From: JAAYQA01 sp964510345
GTDB taxonomy: Bacteria > Bacillota > Clostridia > Tissierellales > Peptoniphilaceae
NCBI GenBank assembly: GCA_964510345.1
Contig: CAZEBB010000062.1
Coordinates: 1-6,513 of the forward strand
Length of the DNA: 6,513 bases
Reading direction: 5' to 3'
In this document: positions 1 through 6,117 of the stretch, one piece after another
Numbering within the stretch: the stretch's first letter is position 1
How the letters are laid out: every line of letters starts with the position of its first letter
Translations under genes and position numbers: made by a program
The notes under the pieces: model-generated
Database searches by the model: none
Told to the model about the DNA's origin: nothing
Seen by the model: the letters and a program-made list of their open reading frames with translations, nothing else

Positions 1-2
1 TT

Positions 3-452
3 CTATTTCTTCATCTTCTCCGCCAACACCTGATTGACGAGCTTCCCATCCGCTTTCCCCTTCACTTTCGGCATCAACACTTTCATAATATTGCCCTTGT
101 CTTTGGGTTCCGGAGTCTCGATCCCAAGCTCTGAAAGCACGCTTTGGATGACCTCTTCGATCTCCGCTTCATCCATCATCTTCGGAGCAAACTCTTCATA
201 AATGGCGATACGTGCCTTGCATTCGTTGTGGATCGCTTCGCGGTCCGGCGGCGTGAGCTCGATCGTCTCTTTTGCTTGACGAATCTCTTTTAAGATCACT
301 TCGTTCTCTTCCGTTTCTGTGAGTTCTTCCCGTTTGTCGATCGCTTTGTTCTTTAGCGCCGACAATAGAATCGTCAACGCATCTTTTCGTTCTTTATCCT
401 TATGTTTCATCGCAGCGATCATTTCGCTGCGAACTTGTTCCGCTTTACTCAT
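3..452 (-). CDS. yqeY: GatB/YqeY-domain protein
   Basis: Predicted 149-residue cytosolic, mostly helical, charged protein of the GatB/YqeY family, which is usually close to 150 residues, so this copy looks full length. The N-terminal helical part (about 1-65) has the family pattern of an 'AAMKHKDKERKDAL' helix followed by 'ALKNKAIDKREEL'. The C-terminal part (about 85-149) carries the conserved block GNIMKVLMPKVKGKADG (120-136), the best diagnostic feature. The family resembles the tail domain of GatB, the tRNA-binding end of the Glu/Asp-tRNA amidotransferase, but stand-alone members have no firmly established reaction, so a link to tRNA metabolism is only family-level inference. The ATG at 450-452 is chosen because AGGAGG lies 4 nt upstream. 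The open frame continues upstream to 659, but only across panE. The stop codon TAG is 2 nt from the window edge, so any terminator is out of view. It is the last gene seen in the operon and starts 13 nt after panE. Confidence 0.93.
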   Translation of the reverse strand: MSKAEQVRSEMIAAMKHKDKERKDALTILLSALKNKAIDKREELTETEENEVILKEIRQAKETIELTPPDREAIHNECKARIAIYEEFAPKMMDEAEIEEVIQSVLSELGIETPEPKDKGNIMKVLMPKVKGKADGKLVNQVLAEKMKK

Positions 453-456
453 CGTT

Positions 457-462
457 CCTCCT
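457..462 (-). promoter_or_regulatory. Ribosome binding site of yqeY
   Basis: On the minus strand this reads AGGAGG, followed by AACG and then ATG. It sits in the 13-nt space between the panE stop (466-468) and the yqeY start. It decides the yqeY start against the longer open frame that runs back into panE. The purine-rich context GAGGAGGAA is a near-perfect match to the anti-Shine-Dalgarno sequence. Confidence 0.85.
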
Positions 463-465
463 CGA

Positions 466-1386
466 TTATATCCAGCTCTCTTCCAGGGCTCGGATCTCTT
501 CGTACAGTGCCCGGTTGACCGGTGTGTCGATGCCGTGTTTTTTCGCTTTCTCCAATACAGCCCCCGCAAAGCTTTCCAACTCTGTCTTTCGTTTTGCGAC
601 GCCGTCCGCTCGCATCGATGGCATGCCCTGCGGATCCAGCGTGTCGACCAGCGCGACATAGCCTCTAAGGTCGTCTTCCGTCAAATGAATTCCCTCCGCC
701 AGAGCCGTTTCTTTCGCTTCTCGCATCGCGGCGATCATCCGGTCTCGCAATGCGCCGGGTTGTTGTATCGATCCGTAATCGCCTTCCGCTGCACATACGA
801 CCTGATTCACGCCGACATTCAGCATCCACTTGCTCCAAAGTCTGCGCTCGATATCATCGACCACGGTATGCGGAAAACCGGTGCGTTCAAACAACTCGCG
901 TACGGCTGAAAAGAGCCGCGCTTTCTCCGGTGCACTCTCCGGCACGCCGATGAGCACCTGTCCCGGCGTTTGAAAGGTGAGCGCCTCCCCGTCCATCACG
1001 GGGTCCTGCCCCTGTGCGACCACCGGCAGTACTTTCTCCGCTCCGAAGGCGGCTTCCAAATCTGTCTCCGAGGTAATGCCGTTCAAGAGTGAGATGATCG
1101 TCGTTTGGTCGCCTACAAAAGCCCGCGCGTTTTCAATCGCCGAAGCCAGCGCCGGCTGTTTGACCGCAAAGATGATGAGGTCGACCGGCTGTCCTTCTTC
1201 CGGCGCTTCATAGGCGAAGTCTGTCGCCTCACCGTTCACCGTCGGCGGATTTTTCTCATACCGCTCGATCCGCGCACGATCGGCGATAAAACGTAGATTA
1301 TCGTTTCCCAGCTCTTTCGTCAGCTTATTTCCATACAGTACGCCCAAGCTTCCACGCCCGACGATACGCACCGACTCAATTCGCAT
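466..1386 (-). CDS. panE: 2-dehydropantoate 2-reductase (ketopantoate reductase)
   Basis: Predicted 306-residue cytosolic enzyme that reduces 2-dehydropantoate to pantoate with NADPH, in the pantothenate and coenzyme A pathway. Length matches the family (about 300). The N-terminal Rossmann domain opens with the nucleotide-binding loop G-R-G-S-L-G (10-15). FAVKQ (73-77) and LLNG (100-103) match the conserved Lys and Asn regions of the E. coli enzyme (K72, N98). The C-terminal helical domain has W-S-K (184-186), where K186 aligns with the catalytic K176 of E. coli, then NVGVN (190-194). S257, D261 and E269 keep the same spacing as E. coli S244, D248 and E256. All expected active-site residues therefore seem present. 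The ATG at 1384-1386 lies inside the upstream DUF438 gene (11-nt overlap) and is preceded by AAGGA 8 nt away, which suggests translational coupling. PanE-like paralogues acting on other 2-keto acids exist, so the exact substrate is less certain than the family. Confidence 0.93.
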   Translation of the reverse strand: MRIESVRIVGRGSLGVLYGNKLTKELGNDNLRFIADRARIERYEKNPPTVNGEATDFAYEAPEEGQPVDLIIFAVKQPALASAIENARAFVGDQTTIISLLNGITSETDLEAAFGAEKVLPVVAQGQDPVMDGEALTFQTPGQVLIGVPESAPEKARLFSAVRELFERTGFPHTVVDDIERRLWSKWMLNVGVNQVVCAAEGDYGSIQQPGALRDRMIAAMREAKETALAEGIHLTEDDLRGYVALVDTLDPQGMPSMRADGVAKRKTELESFAGAVLEKAKKHGIDTPVNRALYEEIRALEESWI

Positions 1387-2572
1387 GGCGATCGTCCTTG
1401 GATTGACATAAGTCGATAATGCCGGAAATCTCCTCCGTCACTTCGACACAGCCCATATACTTACCATCTTCATCGCGCACGGCATAGTAGCGAACGAGAT
1501 TAAGCAGATTGCCTTTTTGCATCGGCACGACCTCTTCATCCTTCACGCCATCTCGAAATTCCTGAATCAGTTTTTTGATCACCGGTACCATTGCCGGCGC
1601 ATGGCAGAGGTACAAGTCGCGACCGATGATCGTACGCGTTCTCGTAAACACCTGATGCTTGCCTTCCGAGTAATAGCGGATGATGTCCTGATCGTCGACA
1701 AAAGTGAGGTCCGTCGGCAAAGTGTTGAGCATCGCCGTCAATTGCGCGGTCGTCAAGTTCCCGCTGGGGAGACGAATCTCTCCGTCGCCGGCGAACACGG
1801 CGCACTTTCCGCCTCCGCTTCTCTCATTCAACCACGTGTTGGCGTCAGAAGCCGACGCGCCTTCAATCCCTTGCGTAAACACATAGCCGATCCAAGCGCT
1901 CTCCTGCGCCGCCAGTATCCAGTCCTCTTCATTCATCCAACGCAGCAGCATCGGCATGAGAATCTCGTTCTCTTTTTTGATCATATCCTCGATTTGCGTG
2001 AGCACGCGGTTGGCGATCAAATCGACCCTCGTCACATTGATCGGCTCCGCTGCGATCGCCTCCAGCAGCACTTTCAGCAGCTGTCGGATGACATCGTCCA
2101 CACCCCACATGACTTGCGGAGGAACGGTGACCCCGGCTCGCTCTAAGTACGGGAAAAACAGATTTTCTTTTCGATCATAATGCTTGACGACTTGTTGGAG
2201 ATCTTCCGTGAGCGCGTACAGTTCCTCTCGACTCTCCGACTCGACAAATCGTTGCAGCGCCGGGCGGTACTCTTCCAAAAGGAATCGGTGGATCCCCGTG
2301 TTTTCTCCGACGAAGACAAACGCCGGGTGCCCCGGCTGTCGGTCCGGGCGATCTCCCTTCGTCGTCATCAAACGCGACGCCAGATCCGTATGTTCCGAGC
2401 TGTATCGCTGAATTTCTTCAATCGAAACACCGCTGTCAGCCAGCTGTTGTTCCACCTCGGCCAGATCCTCCGGCGTCAGTTGCCCCGAAGGCTCCGCCAT
2501 CAGCGTCTCAATCGGCTCCCCTTCATGCAACCGCTTCAGCACCGAATACAGCTCTTCTCTTATTTTCGGCAT
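1376..2572 (-). CDS. DUF438 / hemerythrin HHE / PAS-like domain protein
   Basis: Predicted 398-residue soluble protein of the COG2461 type, with no signal peptide or membrane segment. An N-terminal DUF438 domain (about 1-70) includes the 'L.RLHEGEPIETL' helix. A hemerythrin-like domain (about 80-215) carries likely metal-ligand motifs: GHP with H82, E90-N91, H131-Y, K135-E136-N, the PPQVMWG loop (151-157) and K200-E201-N with LMPM. A PAS-like domain (about 280-385) contains LTFVDDQDIIRYYS (289-302), the CHAP segment (323-326) and the closing RYYAVRDEDGKYMG region (361-374). Hemerythrin modules bind a diiron or similar centre and can respond to O2 or NO; a sensing or metal-protection role is inference, as the family is not well characterised. 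The ATG at 2570-2572 is chosen because AAAAGGAGG precedes it by 6 nt once the assembly gap is collapsed; an in-frame ATG two codons earlier (2576-2578) sits too close to that site. The gene starts 15 nt after the ECF gene in the collapsed sequence and overlaps panE by 11 nt. A reading that runs on through the Ns to 2773 is not real. Confidence 0.88.
   Translation of the reverse strand: MPKIREELYSVLKRLHEGEPIETLMAEPSGQLTPEDLAEVEQQLADSGVSIEEIQRYSSEHTDLASRLMTTKGDRPDRQPGHPAFVFVGENTGIHRFLLEEYRPALQRFVESESREELYALTEDLQQVVKHYDRKENLFFPYLERAGVTVPPQVMWGVDDVIRQLLKVLLEAIAAEPINVTRVDLIANRVLTQIEDMIKKENEILMPMLLRWMNEEDWILAAQESAWIGYVFTQGIEGASASDANTWLNERSGGGKCAVFAGDGEIRLPSGNLTTAQLTAMLNTLPTDLTFVDDQDIIRYYSEGKHQVFTRTRTIIGRDLYLCHAPAMVPVIKKLIQEFRDGVKDEEVVPMQKGNLLNLVRYYAVRDEDGKYMGCVEVTEEISGIIDLCQSKDDRHAN
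1395..1399 (-). promoter_or_regulatory. Ribosome binding site of panE, inside the upstream gene
   Basis: The minus strand reads AAGGA, 8 nt before the panE ATG. It lies within the final codons of the DUF438 gene, whose stop is 11 nt into panE. It is weaker than the other sites in this operon, which fits reinitiation by ribosomes finishing the upstream gene. Confidence 0.6.
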
Positions 2573-2583
2573 AATCATCCTCC
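2529..2583. repeat. Left copy of a 55-bp direct repeat abutting the gap
   Basis: These 55 bp are identical to 2684-2738 and end exactly where the run of Ns begins. They hold the first 15 or so codons of the DUF438 gene, its ATG at 2570-2572 and the truncated ribosome binding site GGAGG (2579-2583). The repeat stops exactly at the gap on this side and starts exactly at it on the other, which points to overlapping contig ends and not to a biological duplication. Confidence 0.95.
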
Positions 2584-2683
2584 NNNNNNNNNNNNNNNNN
2601 NNNNNNNNNNNNNNNNNNNNNNNNNNNNNNNNNNNNNNNNNNNNNNNNNNNNNNNNNNNNNNNNNNNNNNNNNNNNNNNNNNN
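2584..2683. other. Assembly gap of exactly 100 Ns
   Basis: A run of exactly 100 undetermined bases, a conventional placeholder for a scaffold gap of unknown size. Both edges carry the same 55 bp, so the simplest reading is that the true gap length is negative (minus 55) and that no sequence is missing. No gene should be called across it. Confidence 0.97.
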
Positions 2684-2738
2684 AACCGCTTCAGCACCGA
2701 ATACAGCTCTTCTCTTATTTTCGGCATAATCATCCTCC
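2684..2738. repeat. Right copy of the 55-bp repeat; duplicated DUF438 gene start
   Basis: Identical to 2529-2583. It repeats the first 44 nt of the DUF438 reading frame (ATG at 2725-2727, running into the Ns), so an automatic annotator may report a second truncated gene here. This copy keeps the complete ribosome binding site and the natural junction to the ECF gene stop, and so shows the true upstream context of the DUF438 gene. Confidence 0.95.
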
Positions 2739-2742
2739 TTTT
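2734..2742 (-). promoter_or_regulatory. Ribosome binding site of the DUF438 gene
   Basis: The minus strand reads AAAAGGAGG directly after the TAG stop of the ECF gene (2743-2745), then six bases (ATGATT), then ATG. The full site exists only next to the right repeat copy; the left copy is cut to GGAGG by the gap. It supports the MPKIREE start over the MIMPK start. Confidence 0.82.
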
Positions 2743-3246
2743 CTATCGCCCATTCACAGCATGCGGCAACCATCGTCTCACAGCAGCAAACAACACCACG
2801 GCGAGAAAAGCACCCACAAGGCCTTGCACCAAGTTACCGGGCAGGCTCGCGATCGCCGCCGGCGCCGTATACATAAAGACCTCGGCGATAAAATAGCCGA
2901 CCGCCATCCAGATCCCGGCGGGAACCGTCGCAAAAAATGGCTTCTCTTGCCCCAGTTTTTCAAAAACTGCGCCGGCGATATAGCCTTCCAGCCCTTTGAC
3001 GATCAAAGTGATGGGCGCGTACCAGGTATAGCCCAATAAGATGTCCGCCAATGCAGACCCGAATCCGCCCACGATAAAACCGGCGCGTCGGCCGAGCACG
3101 AGGCCGGCCAGCAGGACGACCGCATCGCCCAGATTGATATAGCCTTTGGTCGCGATCGTCGGCACCTGAATGAGCATCGTGGCGACGGTCGTCATCGCCA
3201 TCAGCACGCCGTAGAGCGTAATGTCCTTTGTCGTAATCCGCTTCAT
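2743..3246 (-). CDS. ECF transporter S component (substrate-binding membrane subunit)
   Basis: Predicted 167-residue integral membrane protein, a typical size for the S subunit of an energy-coupling factor importer, which binds a vitamin or similar small molecule and works with a shared EcfA-EcfA'-EcfT module. Hydrophobic segments lie at about 9-28, 40-52, 54-72, 76-95, 104-126 and 138-157, consistent with six helices. Recognisable motifs are KGYINLGDA (34-42), GGFGSALAD (60-68), YAPITLIVKGLEG (76-88) and LPGNLVQG (135-142), which resemble the riboflavin-transporter-like S family (PF07155 type). The substrate cannot be read from the sequence. The downstream panE gene makes a pantothenate-related substrate imaginable, but the two are separated by another gene. 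No ATPase or EcfT gene is in the window, so the energising module must be elsewhere. The ATG at 3244-3246 has GGAGGTG 5 nt upstream, and the gene begins 12 nt after the uvrA stop. Confidence 0.88.
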   Translation of the reverse strand: MKRITTKDITLYGVLMAMTTVATMLIQVPTIATKGYINLGDAVVLLAGLVLGRRAGFIVGGFGSALADILLGYTWYAPITLIVKGLEGYIAGAVFEKLGQEKPFFATVPAGIWMAVGYFIAEVFMYTAPAAIASLPGNLVQGLVGAFLAVVLFAAVRRWLPHAVNGR

Positions 3247-3251
3247 GAGGC

Positions 3252-3258
3252 CACCTCC
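3252..3258 (-). promoter_or_regulatory. Ribosome binding site of the ECF S gene
   Basis: The minus strand reads GGAGGTG, beginning at the first base after the uvrA TAG stop (3259-3261) and ending 5 nt before the ATG. Strong match, and the only signal in the 12-nt junction. Confidence 0.8.
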
Positions 3259-6117
3259 CTAGTTCAATTGTACCCCTTTTTCGCCCTTGGATGACCGGCG
3301 AGCCAGTACCGGCGCCAAGAAGCGCCCCGTATGACTCCCTTTTACTTTCACGATGTCTTCCGGCGTTCCCTTCGCGATGATCTGCCCACCGCCGTCGCCG
3401 CCTTCCGGCCCGAGGTCGATGATATAGTCCGCCGTCTTGATGACGTCCAGATTGTGCTCGATCACGATGACGGTGTTGCCACCTTCCACCAGTTGGTTCA
3501 GTACGCCGATCAGCTTGTGGATGTCGGCCGTATGCAGACCTGTCGTCGGCTCATCTAAGATGTACACCGTGCGTCCCGTGGAGCGCTTGCTGAGCTCCGT
3601 CGCGAGTTTCACCCGCTGCGCTTCCCCGCCGGACAGTTCCGTGGATGACTGGCCCAGTTTGATATAGCCAAGGCCGACCTCGTTTAAGGTCACGAGTTTG
3701 CGATGAATGTGCGGCAGATTCTCAAAAAACGTAACCGCTTCTTCGACCGTCATGTCCAGCACATCCGCGATCGACTTGCCCTTGTATTGGATCTGTAGCG
3801 TCTCTCGATTGTAGCGCTTGCCTTTGCACACCTCGCACGGCACATAGACATCCGGCAAAAAGTGCATTTCTACCTTTAGGATCCCGTCTCCGCTACACGC
3901 CTCGCAGCGCCCGCCCTTCACATTAAAGCTGAAGCGCCCCTTCTGGTACCCGCGGATCTTCGCTTCCGTCGTCATGGCGAACACGTCACGGATCGAGTCA
4001 AACACGCCGGTATATGTCGCCGGATTGGATCGCGGCGTGCGCCCGATCGGCGACTGATCGATGTCGATCACCTTGTCCAAGTATTCCAGCCCTTTAATGC
4101 TGTCAAACTTACCCGGTTTTTGCTTCGCTCGATTCAGTCGATTCGCGAGCACTTTATGCAAAATGCTGTTGATCAGGCTGCTCTTTCCCGAGCCCGATAC
4201 TCCGGTGACGCAGGTAAAGGTTCCGATCGGGATCTTGACATCCACATTTTGTAGATTGTTCTCCCTCGCACCGTACAGTTCGATAAACTTCTCGCCTTTG
4301 CGCCTGGTCTCCGGAATCGGTATTTCCTTTTTACCTGAAAGATATTGTCCCGTGATCGACTTCTTCGACTTCATGATCTTATCGATCGTGCCGTGCGCAA
4401 TCACCTCGCCGCCGTGTAAGCCCGCACCCGGTCCGATATCCACAATATCGTCCGCCATGCGCATCGTGTCCTCGTCGTGTTCGACGACGATCAGCGTATT
4501 GCCCATATTGGTGAGGTCGCGCAACGTCTTTAATAGCAGCGAGTTGTCTCTTTGATGAAGACCGATCGACGGTTCGTCCAGCACGTACACCACGCCCACC
4601 AGCGAGGAGCCGATCTGTGTCGCGAGTCGAATGCGCTGCGACTCGCCGCCTGACAGTGTGCCGGCGGACCGCGCCAAAGTTAGATACTGCAGCCCGACAT
4701 TTTGTAAAAACTGCAGTCGCTCTTTGATCTCTTTGAGGATCTCCGCCCCGATGATCTGCTCCGTCTCGGTGAGTTCCAGTGCGTCAAACCACTCGATCGA
4801 CTTCGCGACGGACTTCTCCGTCACTTCGGCGATATTGCAATCGCCCACGCGGATCGCCAATACTTCGTCCTTCAGACGCTTGCCATGGCACGCCGGACAC
4901 TGCTCTTCCACCATATATTCTTCAAACTTGTCCTTCATCGCATCTGAACCGGTCTGCGTATAGCGGCGTTCCATATTGGGAATGACCCCCTCAAACGCCG
5001 TGCGATGTGTCTTATGGCCGGTGAAATGACTCTCGAACTCATAGGTGATCACCTCACCCTGTGTCCCGTACAAGATCTCGTCGATCATCTTCTTCGGGCA
5101 GTCCTTGAGCGGTGTATCCACCGTCATTCCATGGCGCTTCGCCAAGGTGCGGAAGATCTCGAAATAATACGTCCCCGGTTTCGAGGTCGCAAACGGATCA
5201 ATTGCACCTTCCGCAATGGAAAGCTCGTAATTCGGAAGGATCAACGCCGGGTCCAGTTCTCGGGAAAAGCCCAAGCCGTTGCATTCCGGGCACATGCCAA
5301 ACGGGCTGTTAAACGAAAACAGTCGCGGCGTAATCTCCTCGATCGACATATGCTGGTTCGGGCACGCGAGCTTCGAGCTGAACAGCAGAGTTTCACCATC
5401 GATGACGTGCACTCGTGCGAGTCCGTCGCCCATCGCGAGCGCCGACTCCATCGAATCCGCCAAGCGCGATTCAATCCCCTCGCGGACGATGATCCGGTCC
5501 ACCAGCACATCGATATCGTGTTTCTTTTTCTTATCCAGTTTGGGCAGTTCTTCCAGTTCGACGATCTCTCCGTCGATCATCGCGCGCAAATACCCGTCTT
5601 TTCTCGTCGCTTCCAATATCTTGACGTGCTCGCCCTTCTTGCCGCGGACGATCGGCGCCAGCACCAACACGCGTGTATCTTTCGGCAACTCCATCACCCG
5701 ATCCACCATCTGGTCGATCGACTGCGCTTGGATCTTCTCCCCGCAGACCGGGCAGTACGGCGTGCCCACTTTCGCAAAGAGCAGGCGGTAATAGTCGTAG
5801 ATCTCCGTCACCGTGCCCACCGTCGAACGCGGGTTCTTGCTCGTCGTCTTCTGGTCGATCGAAATCGAAGGCGAAAGCCCCTCGATCGACTCCACCTCCG
5901 GCTTATCCATCCGCCCCAAGAACTGGCGCGCATAACTCGACAGCGACTCCACATAGCGGCGCTGTCCCTCCGCGTAGATCGTGTCAAACGCGAGCGACGA
6001 TTTGCCCGAGCCCGACAGCCCCGTGAAGACGATCAGCTGATCGCGGTTGAGGGTCAGGTCGATGTTTTTTAGATTGTTGACCTTTGCCCCTTTGATGATA
6101 ATTTGATTCTTAGTCAA
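3259..6117 (-). CDS. uvrA: Excinuclease ABC subunit A (UvrA)
   Basis: Predicted 952-residue cytosolic ATPase that dimerises, detects bulky DNA lesions and loads UvrB in nucleotide excision repair. Length fits the family (about 940-960). The first ATPase half has Walker A GLSGSGKS (33-40), the conserved STVGTVTEIYDY region (98-109), signature LSGGESQR (488-495) and Walker B VLDEPS (512-517). The second has Walker A GVSGSGKS (639-646), signature LSGGEAQR (828-835) and Walker B ILDEPTTG (853-860). Zinc-module residues are C252, H256, C276 and C279 in the first insertion, with His in place of the usual second Cys, and C738, C741, C761 and C764 in the second. C122/C125 and C407/C410 form further CxxC pairs common in UvrA. 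The start is TTG at 6115-6117, giving the usual N-terminus (MTKNQIIIKGAKVNNLKNI) with AGAGG 6 nt upstream. It overlaps the uvrB stop by 8 nt, suggesting translational coupling. All key motifs are intact. Confidence 0.98.
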   Translation of the reverse strand: MTKNQIIIKGAKVNNLKNIDLTLNRDQLIVFTGLSGSGKSSLAFDTIYAEGQRRYVESLSSYARQFLGRMDKPEVESIEGLSPSISIDQKTTSKNPRSTVGTVTEIYDYYRLLFAKVGTPYCPVCGEKIQAQSIDQMVDRVMELPKDTRVLVLAPIVRGKKGEHVKILEATRKDGYLRAMIDGEIVELEELPKLDKKKKHDIDVLVDRIIVREGIESRLADSMESALAMGDGLARVHVIDGETLLFSSKLACPNQHMSIEEITPRLFSFNSPFGMCPECNGLGFSRELDPALILPNYELSIAEGAIDPFATSKPGTYYFEIFRTLAKRHGMTVDTPLKDCPKKMIDEILYGTQGEVITYEFESHFTGHKTHRTAFEGVIPNMERRYTQTGSDAMKDKFEEYMVEEQCPACHGKRLKDEVLAIRVGDCNIAEVTEKSVAKSIEWFDALELTETEQIIGAEILKEIKERLQFLQNVGLQYLTLARSAGTLSGGESQRIRLATQIGSSLVGVVYVLDEPSIGLHQRDNSLLLKTLRDLTNMGNTLIVVEHDEDTMRMADDIVDIGPGAGLHGGEVIAHGTIDKIMKSKKSITGQYLSGKKEIPIPETRRKGEKFIELYGARENNLQNVDVKIPIGTFTCVTGVSGSGKSSLINSILHKVLANRLNRAKQKPGKFDSIKGLEYLDKVIDIDQSPIGRTPRSNPATYTGVFDSIRDVFAMTTEAKIRGYQKGRFSFNVKGGRCEACSGDGILKVEMHFLPDVYVPCEVCKGKRYNRETLQIQYKGKSIADVLDMTVEEAVTFFENLPHIHRKLVTLNEVGLGYIKLGQSSTELSGGEAQRVKLATELSKRSTGRTVYILDEPTTGLHTADIHKLIGVLNQLVEGGNTVIVIEHNLDVIKTADYIIDLGPEGGDGGGQIIAKGTPEDIVKVKGSHTGRFLAPVLARRSSKGEKGVQLN

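Noticed and set aside
453..659. N-terminal extension of the yqeY reading frame
   Set aside because: It overlaps panE coding sequence in another frame, its translation looks like out-of-frame sequence, and a strong AGGAGG marks the internal ATG at 450-452.
319..909. Plus-strand open frame opposite yqeY and panE
   Set aside because: It is antisense to two genes with clear family motifs, has no ribosome binding site of note and no recognisable product.
1342..1359. Abnormal nucleotide-binding loop in PanE (GRGSLG in place of GAGAIG)
   Set aside because: The three glycines of GxGxxG are intact and substitutions at the x positions are tolerated, so this does not suggest an inactive enzyme.
2096..2104. 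Loss of a hemerythrin metal ligand (D159 in MWGVDD where a His might be expected)
   Set aside because: I recall Asp occurring here in related DUF438 proteins and cannot run an alignment, so I do not claim a lost ligand.
2529..2738. 55-bp repeats as attachment sites or target-site duplications of a mobile element
   Set aside because: Target-site duplications are normally far shorter, nothing element-like is seen, and both copies end exactly at the Ns, which overlapping contig ends explain better.
2573..2773. N-terminal extension of the DUF438 frame through the Ns
   Set aside because: The extra residues come from undetermined bases and from a different frame of the repeated 55 bp, overlapping the ECF gene. 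It is an assembly artefact.
2180..2896. Plus-strand open frame crossing the N gap
   Set aside because: It depends on translating undetermined bases, and is antisense to the DUF438 and ECF genes. It contains the same 55-bp sequence twice in different frames.
5005..6072. Long plus-strand open frame (355 codons) opposite uvrA
   Set aside because: It lies wholly antisense to an intact uvrA with all motifs. Its translation is rich in Arg, His and Gln with no recognisable domain, as expected from the opposite strand of a GC-rich, codon-biased gene.
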